Origin: Sphaerosporella brunnea
Lineage: Eukaryota; Ascomycota; Pezizomycetes; Pezizales; Pyronemataceae
Length of the DNA stretch: 42,799 nt
Reading direction: 5' to 3'
NCBI GenBank assembly: GCA_008704415.1
Contig: VXIS01000379.1
Location: forward strand, 1 to 42,799
The notes below the pieces were generated by a model, which saw nothing but the letters and a program-made list of their open reading frames with translations, was not told where the DNA came from and did no database searches. Numbering within the stretch: the stretch's first letter is position 1; each line of letters begins with the position of its first letter. Made by a program: the position numbers and the translations under genes. Positions 10,787 through 20,000 of this stretch are shown here, piece by piece.

Positions 10787-11282
10787 AAAATGTCCATATT
10801 CCCCTACGCTCGCTTTGCTGTATGCATAGGGGCGAGGCCGGGTGGTGGGAGGTTGCAGGTGGCAGAGGCAGGTCAGATTTCCCACGACGAAGTCTCGCGC
10901 TGATTCACAGCCAGCACTCGTAGATTCAACGGGCATTCCATCATCCTTCACCTGCCACTTCGCTCCTCCGCTGCTCCGCTCCACCATGCACCACACGGTC
11001 ACTCACGTACGCAGCCGCGGCGGTGGTGGAAAAATGTCCACATTTCCCGTACGCTCGCTTTGCTGTATGCATAGGAGCGAAGCCGGGTGGTGGAGAGGTT
11101 GCGGATGGCAGAGGCAGGGCAGATTCTGTGGACGTTGATTCACAGCCATTACTGGTACTGATTCAACGGCCATTACGCTCCTCCATGGCTTCGCTGCAGA
11201 TCCAAAATGCGCCACGCAATCACAAGTAATCACTCACGCAGCCGCTGCGGTGGTAGGAAAAAAGTAAAATGTCCGGATTTCG
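10787..11282 (-). repeat. satellite A array, block 8
   Basis: About two units in minus orientation, ending in AATGTCCGGATTTCG (11268-11282), which recurs with one change at 18523-18537 and is the target duplication of LINE-1. No gene. Confidence 0.88.
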
Positions 11283-11387
11283 AATCCTTCCTACACACCA
11301 CTCGCTTCGTGCTTACCAGCGCCAAGCCGCAACGTGGTGCTCGCTGATTGGTCTATACCTACCATCACAAATCCTACTTTTGCCTCA

Positions 11388-11470
11388 ATGCCTTACTACT
11401 CCTCTTTCTTCCGGAAATTGGGAACAAAACGTTCATGCGTTCTGTGCGAGATGTTTGGCCATACGGAAAG
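11388..11470 (+). pseudogene. LINE-1 ORF1, 5' fragment
   Basis: ATG at 11388 opens a frame of about 27 codons ending at the gypsy-1 junction. It supplies the first three ligands of a zinc knuckle: Cys codons at 11436 and 11445 and His at 11460. The frame continues without loss at 17342 when the gypsy element and one copy of its GAAAG duplication are removed; the fourth ligand Cys is at 17346. The spacing is exactly CX2CX4HX4C. Inside the LTR the frame soon stops, so the gene is disrupted. The knuckle would bind nucleic acid in an ORF1 RNP protein. Confidence 0.7.
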
Positions 11471-11767
11471 TGTCACGGCTCAAGGTTAAGGAGTGGCATG
11501 GCGCTAGGGTTAGGGTGTCACGTGGCTCGGCGCTAGGGTTAGGGTGTCACGTGACGCGGCGCGCCGCGGTCACGTGACGGGAAAGCATAAATGGCGAGGT
11601 TTCACTTGTTTTTGTTTCTTTTCTTGTTTTCTTCTTTACAGAACGTCTTGTATACTAGCGAACCTAGTAACCTTGAACCACCTTGTCTTGTCTCGTCTTC
11701 TCCTGCCTCTTGTCCTTGTCCTCCTGCCTCCGGTCCTTGCCTCGAAAGCTACGTACCTTGGACGTCT
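11471..11767 (+). repeat. gypsy-1 outer 5' LTR (3'-truncated)
   Basis: A 297-bp LTR starting TGTCACGGCTCAAGG. It contains an internal duplication of GGCGCTAGGGTTAGGGTGTC plus ACGTG near 11500-11551 and stops at GGACGTCT, lacking the last ~22 bp found in the other LTRs (CCTCGCGCCTGTCCCGTTACA type end). It abuts the next LTR directly. Confidence 0.9.
11548..11580. promoter_or_regulatory. LTR palindrome with paired CACGTG boxes
   Basis: The LTR carries GTCACGTGAC, a GCGGCGCGCCGC-type core, then GTCACGTGAC again: two E-box/bZIP-type palindromes nested in a larger near-palindrome of about 33 bp. The same arrangement recurs at about 11815-11847 and 17094-17126. CACGTG is a known bHLH-binding core; that it controls this LTR is inference. 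Confidence 0.45.
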
Positions 11768-12056
11768 TGTCACGGCTCAAGGTTAAGGGGTGGCTCGGCG
11801 CTAGGGTTAGGGTGTCACGTGACGCAGCGCGACGCGGTCACGTGACGGGAAAGCATAAATGGCGAGGTTTCACTTGTTTTTAGTTCTTTTCTTCTTTTCT
11901 TCTTTACAGAACGTCTTGTATACTCGTGAACCTAGTAACCTCGAACCACCTTGTCTTGTCTCGTCTTCTTCTGCCTCTTGTCCTTGTCCTCCTGCCTCCG
12001 GTCCTTGCCTCGAAAGCTACATACCTTGGACGTCTCCTCGCGCCTGTCCCGTTACA
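11768..12056 (+). repeat. gypsy-1 inner 5' LTR
   Basis: A full 289-bp LTR, TGTCAC to GTTACA. Its last 26 bp (CGTCTCCTCGCGCCTGTCCC and onwards to GTTACA) are tandemly repeated once more at 12057-12082. It contains AAAGCATAAATGG, a TATA-like candidate, upstream of a CTTTTCTTC/CTTGTCTTGTCTCG pyrimidine-rich stretch. I could not assign the tRNA primer-binding site just after it. Confidence 0.9.
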
Positions 12057-12147
12057 CGTCTCCTCGCGCCTGTTCCGTTACAGTACGTTCTGTCGAACTA
12101 TCTCCAACCTACGTAGCTCCTGCTCCTGCTCCCGACCTCGACACACC

Positions 12148-13236
12148 ATGCCGATAAACAAAGCTATCTCCGACGACCTCCGGGCACGCCTTGTGGCTGC
12201 CAGCTCTTTCACCGATCTTGAAAACAACAACCCTCTCGACTATATCCACAGGATCTGCACCGAAGTCCTCAGTACCCCTGACTATACACCTGCACCCACT
12301 GACGACGGCCTTACCTTGGCCGAAGAAACCGCTCGAGCCAACGCTGCCGAGCAAGAACTGGTCCGTCAACGAGAAATCATCACCCGCCTCCTGGGCCAGC
12401 CGGCACCGGAGAACCATGGAGCACAAGGTGACAAGCTCCTGGACGCGCCTATGTTCGACGGCACCCGCGATAAGCTTCGGTCGTTTGTCGTCCAGCTCCG
12501 TCTCAAGCTGTTCGCAGACACCACACGTTTCCCAACCCCCCAGCTACGGTTGTCCTATGCCATCAACCGATGCGAAGGCCGTGCCATGGAACATCTCCTC
12601 CCCTGCATTCGCGATAATGGCACGATTACAGGACTCGACGATATTGAAGACGTCATCGGCGTCCTCCAGACTGCCTTCGGTGACTCGGACCGTGCCGCCA
12701 CAGCTCGTCACAAGCTCCAAACCCTTCGACAAGGCAACAAGGAATTCTCGCTATACTACGCCGAGTTCTCCAGGCTGGTCTTCGATTTGGATTGGGATCA
12801 ACGGGCCACCATGGATGCCCTCCGGCATGGACTCTCAATCAAAATCCTCGAGAAGCTCGTCGGTACCCCGAATTCCACCAACCTTAACGACTTTGTCAAC
12901 CTGTGCCAACGTCTCGACTCCCAAATCCCTGCCGTTGAGCACCTCCGCAAACTCCGGTCTAGCACTTCGTCTTCAGCCCCCCGCAACGCCAGTCACCATC
13001 CGGTCACTACTCCACAACAACTCCGCACGCCTCAAGGAACCTTCACTCCCACTTCGGCCCCCCAGCCTCAACCTGACACTACGCAGCCCGTCCCTACACC
13101 CATGGACCTTTCCGCCAATCGCCGTAAGATCACACCCCAGGAACGAGCTGCCCGGCTTGCCGAGGGTCGCTGTCTCTACTGCAGCGGTCACGGGCACTTG
13201 GCTGCGACCTGCCCCAATAAGCCGGCCCACCTCTGA
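12148..13236 (+). CDS. gypsy-1 Gag
   Basis: An open frame of 362 codons from ATG 12148 to TGA 13234. The middle (about residues 95-260) resembles a retrotransposon capsid: MFDGTRDKLRSFVVQLRLKL, an LSYAINRCEGRA segment, an AFGDSD segment and LRQGNKEFSLYYAEFSRL. A Pro/Gln/Thr-rich linker leads to PMDLS and a C-terminal zinc knuckle, CLYC SGHGH LAATC (CX2CX4HX4C), for RNA packaging. Gag would form the particle. The longer upstream in-frame extension into the LTR (from 11926) is not a credible start because it lies in the LTR. Pol lies in the -1 frame downstream with only about 18 nt of overlap (13221-13236). Confidence 0.85.
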   Translation: MPINKAISDDLRARLVAASSFTDLENNNPLDYIHRICTEVLSTPDYTPAPTDDGLTLAEETARANAAEQELVRQREIITRLLGQPAPENHGAQGDKLLDAPMFDGTRDKLRSFVVQLRLKLFADTTRFPTPQLRLSYAINRCEGRAMEHLLPCIRDNGTITGLDDIEDVIGVLQTAFGDSDRAATARHKLQTLRQGNKEFSLYYAEFSRLVFDLDWDQRATMDALRHGLSIKILEKLVGTPNSTNLNDFVNLCQRLDSQIPAVEHLRKLRSSTSSSAPRNASHHPVTTPQQLRTPQGTFTPTSAPQPQPDTTQPVPTPMDLSANRRKITPQERAARLAEGRCLYCSGHGHLAATCPNKPAHL

Positions 13237-16200
13237 GCCGGCGCCACCACTACGACTACCACGCTCGCTCCCCTCCCAACCGACGACCAGTCGGGAAACG
13301 TCTAGGCCAGCCGCAAATTGATGGCTATGCTGCTGGTCACCCCATCTCGTTGTCTTCGTCTAGCTTAGGATTGACAGCTCTTGGAGTTACGGACACAGCT
13401 GTGGAGGAAACAGTACTGGGAGAAAAGCACCTTATTGTTTCTTGCACTCTGTCATTCAGCAATAAAACTGTTCGTACTCATGCGCTAATCGATTGTGGCG
13501 CAACTGGCATATCCTTTGTGGACGAAGACTTCGCTGGCCATCACCAACTGCCCTTACGCTCCTTAAGAAAACCCCGTGCCGTCGAAGTAATCGACGGCCG
13601 TCCAATCTCTTCCGGTGACATCACTCACCTGTCTGTCGCCCAATGTACCATCCAAGATCACCAAGAACAACTCCCCATGTTTGTCACCAAATTAGGACAC
13701 TACCCCATTGTGCTCGGAATCCCCTGGCTCCAGCTCCACGACGTCGCGATCAGATTCAGCTCTCGGACTCTCACCTTCGGATCACAATACTGCCTGGCTC
13801 ACTGCAACCCCGTACCCACAACCGTCTCAGCCCTTAGCGAAGAACCTCCAGAGGTCTTTCGGGAACCCATCACAGCAGCACCAGCAAAACTCCACATCGC
13901 CTCACTAAAAGCCTCCTCCTTCTGCCGATTGGCCAAGAAAAAGCACCTAGCCATTTATTCTATATCCCTGTACGAAATTAATAGGGCTCTTGAAAAGAAG
14001 TACGCCGAAGACGACAACGATCTACTCAAAATTGTCCCCGCTGAATTCCACGGCTATCTCCCCTTGTTCAAGGAGGCAATTGCAAATAGACTACCGCCGC
14101 ATCGACCATATGACCATAAGATTCCCCTGAGAGAGGGCTTCGTTCCCCCATTTGGCCATCTGTATTCCGTCTCCCGAGAAGAGCTGGAAGCCCTCAAGGC
14201 CTGGCTCAAAGAAAACTTGGAGAAGGGATTTATCCGCCGCTCGTCCTCGCCAGCCGCGTCGCCCATCCTGTTTGTCAAGAAAGCAGCCGGGTCTCTACGG
14301 CTGTGTGTTGACTACCGAGGCCTGAACGAAGGAACTATCAAGAACAGGTACCCGTTACCTCTGATCCAGGAGACACTGATGCAGCTCTCCAAGGCAAAAT
14401 ACTTCACAACATTGGACATCCAAGGAGCCTACATCCTGGTCCGCATGGCTGAAGGGGAAGAATGGAAGACCGCCTTCAGAACCCGCTACGGGCTTTTCGA
14501 ATCCATGGTCATGCCTTTCGGACTCACAAATGCCCCTGCCGACTTCCAAGCCTTCATCAACGACGTACTTCGACCGTTCCTCGACCGCTTTTGTACGGCC
14601 TACCTCGACGACATCTTGATCTATTTAGAGACCATCGAAGAACACCGCGAGCATATCAAGCAGATCCTCGATGCTCTCAGCAAAGCTGGGCTCCACCTCA
14701 AGCCGGAGAAATGCAAGTTCTATCAGATGGAGGTCAAGTACCTGGGCTTACTCGTCGGACGCAACGGCATCAAGATGGACCCCAGCAAAGTCCAAACAAT
14801 CATGGAATGGGAACCACCATCCAACCTCAAGGACGTTCAGGAATTCTTAGGATTTGCGAACTTCTATTGCCGGTTCATTCGCGACTATTCAAAGGTGGTT
14901 GCCCCACTCACCTCGCTGACCAAGAAACACAATGGCCAACCCGTGCCCTTTGTGTGGGGTACCACGCAGCAAAACGCGTTCGATACCCTCAAAAAGGCTT
15001 TTACGACCGCTCCGATTCTCCGACACTTCGACTATGATCGTGAAGTTGTTGTCGAAACCGATGCATCAGACTACGTCTCAGCCGGTGTCCTCTCCCAGTA
15101 TGACGATAAGGGAACCCTCCACCCCGTCACCTTCTTTTCCAAGAAACACTCCCCTGCCGAATGCAACTATGAGATCTACGACAAGGAGTTGATCGCTATT
15201 GTTCGATGCTTCGAGGAATGGCGTCCCCACCTTGAAGGCTCTGCGTTCCCCGTCCAGGTTCGCACCGATCACAAGAACCTGGAATATTTCATGACAACGA
15301 AACTGCTCAACCGTCGCCAGGCCCGCTGGTCCGAATTCCTGTCTCGCTTCAACTTCAAAATAGTCTATCGACCCGGTGTCGCTGGTGGGAAACCCGACGC
15401 GGTCACTAGGAGGTCTGGACACCTCCCTAAAGAGGGGGATGGACGACTTTTGGCCAACCAACAGGTGGTCCTCAAACCGCAAAACCTGCCTGACAATCTA
15501 CGTTTGATGGCGGAAAACCCACCCAGTGCCGGGCCGTCCTCCCTGAAAACCCTGTTTGATAAAGGGTACGAAGCGGATCCGTTCCCGCAACGAGTCCTGG
15601 AGATGCTGGCAAAAGGCACCCGAATCTCCAAAGACATTTCACTTGCCGACTGCTCTGAGCACTAAGGGAGGCTAATGTATCGCGGATGCTTCTACGTCCC
15701 AGATTACGCCCCCCTTCAGCTCCGCCTCATTCAAGACCACCACGACCCTCCAACCATGGCACACCGGGGACGTGCAAAGACCTTGGAACTCCTATCCCGA
15801 CGCTACTACTGGACAAGTATGCAACACGACGTTGAGAGATTCGTACGCAATTGTCATACCTGCAGACGGACGAAAGCAACAAGACACGCACCGTTCGGGA
15901 CACTGAAGCCTCTTCCTGTCCCACACCATCCTTGGCAAAGTGTCTCCGTCGACTTCGTCACTGGACTTCCTGTCTCGGAAGGCTACAACGCAATCTGCGC
16001 AGTAGTCTGCCGACTAACAAAACAACGCCACCTGATCCCCTGTCTTACAACCATCGACGCAGAAGGATTCGCTCAGCTATTTATTGAAAACGTCTTCAAG
16101 CACCATGGCCTCCCCGACGTTCTCATCTCCGACCGAGACCCCCAGTTCGTTGCTAACTTCTGGAAACACTTTGCTTCCTGTCTTGGGATTGAGACTGCTC

Positions 16201-17012
16201 CAAGTACCGCCTTCCACCCGCAGACCGATGGTCAGACCGAACGGATTTATGCCGTCACGGAGCAGTATCTCCGCGCCTACGTATCATACCTGCAGGACGA
16301 TTGGAAGAAGTACCTCCCCCTGGCCGAATTCGCAGCCAATAACCAGGCTTCCGAGACTACGTCACTGTCTCCCTTCTTCGCCGTCTATGGCCGTGACCCT
16401 AAGTGCTCCTTTGAGCTAGACATTCGGACCGACAACCCTGAACAGGTCGACGCGCAGCTGGTGGCCGAGCAGATGTCACACATCCACGACGTTCTACGAG
16501 CCAAGATGAAGTACGCCTAAGCCAGATATACTGAAGCCGCCGATCGGTCCCGAGCCCCCGCCCTTGTGTTCAAACAGAACGACCTCGTCTGGCTGCACTC
16601 TAGGAACTTGCGCACAGAACGACCATCTAGGAAACTCGAAAACAAGCACCTGGGCCCTTACCGAGTGGTTCAAGCCGTCGGTACCCATGCCTATGAATTG
16701 GACATCCCCGACACCATGAAGAACCATCGCACCTTTCCGGTCTCGCTTCTAAACACGGCATCTTCCGACCCCCTCCCTGGACAGATCATTCCACCCCCTC
16801 TCCCTGTTGTTGTCGATGGCGAAAAAGAATGGCCCGTCGATGCCATTCTGGATTCCCGCTTGGTAAGGGGACGCCTCAAATATCTGGTAAAGTGGACCGG
16901 CTACGACCCACCGGAATGGGAGGCGGCGGAAGGAATCAATGGCCTTGAAGCTATTGACTGCTTCCACGAATTGTACCCACACAAGCCCGGACCACTCCCG
17001 GATGACAGCTGA
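13221..17012 (+). pseudogene. gypsy-1 Pol with two in-frame stops
   Basis: One reading frame spans the whole of pol, broken by TAA at 15663 and TAA at 16518. In order: aspartic protease with DCGAT (13491); reverse transcriptase with LCVDYRGLN and YLDD (14601); RNase H with ETDASD (15060) and RTDHKNLEYF; integrase HHCC zinc domain (last Cys pair at 15852 and 15861) and catalytic D (15951), D (16131), E (16239) with 35 residues between the last two; GPY-type segment near 16640; C-terminal chromodomain (about 16830-16995, KYLVKWTGYD and EWE). All catalytic residues are present, so only the two stops prevent a full product. The first stop separates RT/RNase H from integrase; the second lies between the integrase core and the GPY/chromodomain part. 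The frame has no ATG before 13350 and probably depends on Gag-Pol frameshifting. Confidence 0.88.
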
Positions 17013-17034
17013 AGCTTCTTCGGAGCTCAGCCAT

Positions 17035-17044
17035 AGGAGGGGGA
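17035..17044 (+). other. gypsy-1 polypurine tract
   Basis: AGGAGGGGGA ends three bases before the 3' LTR, the expected place for plus-strand DNA priming during reverse transcription. Confidence 0.7.
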
Positions 17045-17047
17045 TAC

Positions 17048-17336
17048 TGTCACAGCTCAAGGTTAAGGGGTGGCTCGGCGCTTGGGTTAGGGTGTCACGT
17101 GACGCGGCGCGCCGCGGTCACGTGACGGGAAAGCATAAATGGCAAGGTTTCACTTGTTTTTGTTTCTTTTCTTCTTTTCTTCTTTACAGAACGTCTTGTA
17201 TACTAGCGAACCTAGTAACCTTGAACCACCTTGTCTTGTCTCGTCTTCTCCTGCCTCTTGTCCTTGTCCTCCTGCCTCCGGTCCTTGCCTTGAAAGCTAC
17301 GTACCTTGGACGTCTCCTCGCACCTGTCCCGTTACA
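17048..17336 (+). repeat. gypsy-1 3' LTR
   Basis: A 289-bp LTR starting TGTCACAGCTC and ending CCCGTTACA, followed by the target duplication GAAAG. It matches the inner 5' LTR closely, with differences such as GGCTCG...CTTGGG versus CTAGGG near 17080. Confidence 0.93.
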
Positions 17337-17341
17337 GAAAG

Positions 17342-18291
17342 AGCGTGTCGCGAGGTAGACAGAGGTCGTACTCGCTGGGATATCCTCCCGGCTTTCACAC
17401 GCGAACAAGCTGAGGCTGCCCACGTGCTCACCGAGTGGGCGGAGTACAACAGAGAGCAAACGACAGATGCGGAGATGCAGGACTCGGGCTCGGACTCCCC
17501 TCCGGCCACTCTCCTTTCCACCGATACCGAAGGACTTTTGGGTCGGCAATTCGCCGCTCTCAAGGAAGGATACGATGCCAGCATGGCCAGTTTGGTCATA
17601 ATTGTACTTGAGCTGAAAGGTTCGGTCGACAAGCTCTCTGCACAGAACGATGAGCTTTTGGTTTAGCTGAAGGGGCTCAAAGCGATAAGCCCTCGAACCA
17701 CGACGGTATCACACGGGGCAACCCAGACGTCGCCCCTGCCATGGGTCGCCAATTCTGCCACCCAGACGCTGTCTGCACCCCCGCCCCCACCCACAATGAC
17801 TGCGGCGGAAACGCCGGCAGCTCCACCTGCTGCGACAAAGTCGAAACGTAAGCGCTCCGGGCCGCCTAACCCAGCGCAGAAACCGACAAAGCACCCACAG
17901 GAGATCTCCCCCCCCCCCCTCTCTGATGCATTCGAAGCATGCAGGGCCGAGCGACGCACTGGTTTTGGTGCGCCCAATGCCTGACACGCAAGATGCACCA
18001 GCCCCGTCGACCCCCCACAATGAGGCTGAGGCAAAAGAGGGATGGAAGAAGATTGAGAGAAAGAAGCGCAAGCGGCCCTCGGACCGTACTCCGGCACAGT
18101 CTACTGGGAAGAGCGTCCCGTCCTGGGCCCCAGTGGCTGGTGACGGAGCTGTCTGTTTCAACTTCTACATAGGAGGAGGAGCGGGCATCGCCAAGTCACA
18201 CACGACGCGCAAACCCTGTGGGGGCAGTAAGAAGAAGGAGAAGAAGAAGGAAAAGGGGAAAGAGAAGGAGCAGCGGGCTTCTAGGGTGTAG
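17342..18291 (+). pseudogene. LINE-1 ORF1, 3' fragment
   Basis: Continuation of the frame begun at 11388. It starts by completing the zinc knuckle (Cys at 17346), followed by an Arg/Asp-rich segment, an acidic helix-rich region and a coiled-coil-like segment (LKGSVDKLSAQNDELL). A TAG at 17664 interrupts it. Past a Pro-rich linker a run of 12 C (17908-17919) coincides with a shift to the next frame, which continues to 18291 with a Lys-rich motif (EGWKKIERKKRKR) and a Lys/Glu-rich tail. Resemblance to Tad-type ORF1 is in overall layout only. No RT domain follows. Removing the stop and shift would be needed for expression, so it is inactive. Confidence 0.6.
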
Positions 18292-18522
18292 GGGCAGTAG
18301 GAGGTGGCTACAGTCTTTTTCGCCGTTTATGTGTTGCGATTTCCTTTTATGTATTTCTTTTGTATGGGGAGCCCTAACAGACGGGTAAGACCGTGGGGAC
18401 AGGATACCAGGTTTCTTATGTCCGTCATAGGCCTTTGGCCTCACTCCAATTCGCAAGATAGAAGGCACTTGGGCTAATGCCCTCGTGTACCCTGTATGAT
18501 TTAAACCAAACCAAACCAAACC
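18292..18522 (+). other. LINE-1 3' untranslated tail
   Basis: Non-coding sequence with TTTTATGT repeats, ending CCCTGTATGATTTAAACC and then three more AAACC-type repeats. The position just before the satellite duplication marks it as the retrotransposon 3' end. Confidence 0.65.
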
Positions 18523-19028
18523 AATGTTCGGATTTCGGCGTACGCTCACTTTACTGTATGTATAGGGGCGATGACGGGGGTTGCGGGTGGCAGAGGCACA
18601 GCAGATTCCCGAGGACGTTGATTCACAGCCAGCACTCGTAGCGATTCATTCCATCAGCTTCCACTACGCTCCTTGATGGCTCCGCTCCACCATGCGCCCC
18701 ACAATCACTCACTCACTCACTCACTCAGCCGATGCTGTGGTGGTAAAAATGTTCGGTTGCGCCACCGTACGCTCACTTTGCTGTATGCATAGAGACGCAG
18801 CCGGGTGGATAGGCAGTGCAGATTTCTGCGGACGTTGATTCCCGCCAGCACTCGTAGATTCAACGCGGTTTCCAACATCCGCCACTACGCTCCTCCACTA
18901 CTCCGCTCCAAAATGCACCACACGATCACAACTAATCACTCACTCAGTCACTCAGCCGGTGGCAGGACAATTGTTAGGTTGCGCCACCGCACGCTTACTT
19001 TGCTGTATATATAGAGGCTAAGCCGTGC
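18523..19028 (-). repeat. satellite A array, block 9
   Basis: About two satellite A units in minus orientation between LINE-1 and gypsy-2. The last unit has the TATA-like variant GCTGTATATATAGAGG (19000-19015). It ends in CGTGC (19024-19028), the gypsy-2 target duplication. Confidence 0.88.
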
Positions 19029-19894
19029 TGTTACACCCACCTTCCACAGTACCATTTCTGGTACCCCCTTACGAGTTATGGCTACATTACCTTAAGGGCT
19101 ACATAACAGTTTATTGACGGTGATGATTATCAACAGTGAGGCTGTATAATCATCTATAAGTCCACTCTATTAGGAAGTGTCCTAAGAGTTACAAGACTTA
19201 CGTCTTAATGGCGATGGTGAAGTTAGTTGCCGGTTCCCATAGAAAAATAGTTTTTTCCGAGGTACAAAATAACTCACATCACGTTGTGCCCAACCGTTAT
19301 ACCGGAACGTACCCGGTGGGTATATGAGGGGAGCACCTGTGACACGACTTGATAAGTACCAAAGTCACTTCGGTAATTGGTCATCACGTCATAGCTACTG
19401 CGGCACTTCAATAGGACATTCTAGGCATCAAAGCTTACGCGTTCAATCACGCCCTAGCTGCAGAAGAGTGTCCGAGTTGGAGTGGGGGTTATCTATAATC
19501 CCTGGCTAGTCAAAGAAGCTCGGTACCCTTACGTGGCAATCGGGGCAATTGTTCGTCCGAGGATTGCAAATCAACTTTGAGGCTCAAAGGCGAATCCGTC
19601 AGGATATAACCCGCGAGATTTCCCTCGAGTTGAGAGACCACCAGAGTTAGCAGACATCATCGTTAGGATATTGTGAGGTTCAGCCTTAACAATATTGTCG
19701 TTTACACAATCTATATTCGTTTCGAAATCTTTATTCTATTTTCCCTTCGGTACGAATATACTCGTACCATTAGCGAATCTTTACCGATCCCGTATCTGAA
19801 AGCTCTTCGCCCAACAAGTGTCTTTTCCTTAGAAAACGATTACTGTTTGGCCTATCTTCCTTGTACGCGGTTTAGTGAACCTAGTGGTTTTACA
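19029..19894 (+). repeat. gypsy-2 5' LTR
   Basis: An 866-bp LTR, TGTTACACCC to GGTTTTACA. It includes an inverted GGTACC-type motif near its start (CAGTACCATTTCTGGTACC) and one copy of the AGTTGCCGGTTCCCATAG block near 19215-19275. The ORF at 19324-19509 within it is chance. Confidence 0.93.
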
Positions 19895-20000
19895 GTATAT
19901 TGTTAGCGATATACCTCACGATATCGCAAACATGTCCAAATCCGTTGTTCGAGTCACCAAACCGATGATTCTCATCAAGCCATCCAATGTTTTGTAGCCC

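Larger units (their letters stand above)
11471..17336 (+). mobile_element. gypsy-1: Ty3/gypsy chromovirus with doubled 5' LTR
   Basis: An LTR retrotransposon of 5866 bp in the order LTR, LTR, gag, protease, reverse transcriptase, RNase H, integrase, chromodomain, polypurine tract, LTR, which is the Ty3/gypsy order. LTRs begin TGTCAC and end GTTACA. The 5-bp target duplication GAAAG is present at 11466-11470 and 17337-17341. The target is LINE-1 ORF1. The 5' end carries two LTRs in tandem. LTRs at 11768-12056 and 17048-17336 are the same length (289 bp) and differ at few positions, suggesting recent insertion, but pol has two stop codons. Confidence 0.93.
11283..18522 (+). mobile_element. LINE-1: Tad-like non-LTR element split by gypsy-1
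   Basis: Non-satellite sequence at 11283-11470 and 17342-18522 belongs to one element of about 1.37 kb, interrupted by a gypsy retrotransposon. The outer flanks carry a 15-bp duplication of satellite A (11268-11282 and 18523-18537, one mismatch). The 3' end is GATTTAAACCAAACC followed by more AAACC repeats, a short-repeat tail typical of non-LTR retrotransposons. It contains an ORF1-like frame with a CCHC zinc knuckle but no reverse transcriptase, so ORF2 is missing and the element is an internally deleted, nonautonomous copy. The 3' GATTTAAAC motif is shared with LINE-2 (30896-30904). Confidence 0.75.

Noticed and set aside
63..11000. Dozens of 60-184 codon ORFs on both strands of satellite A
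   Set aside because: They recur in every unit, shift frame with unit length, often start without ATG and have no domain; they follow from the low stop content of the consensus.
11500..11551. TAGGGTTAGGG as telomeric repeat
   Set aside because: Only two TTAGGG-like units, embedded in the LTR and present at the same place in all three LTRs, so it is LTR sequence and not a telomere.
12191..13321. A 376-codon plus-strand frame overlapping gypsy-1 gag
   Set aside because: Ser/Pro-rich shadow of gag in another frame; the Gag frame has the zinc knuckle and capsid-like motifs.
14462..15037. A 191-codon frame inside gypsy-1 pol
   Set aside because: Out-of-frame shadow of the reverse transcriptase coding region.
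19324..19509. Identical small ORFs in both gypsy-2 LTRs (also 27099-27284)
   Set aside because: Duplicated only because the LTRs are duplicated; short and without features.
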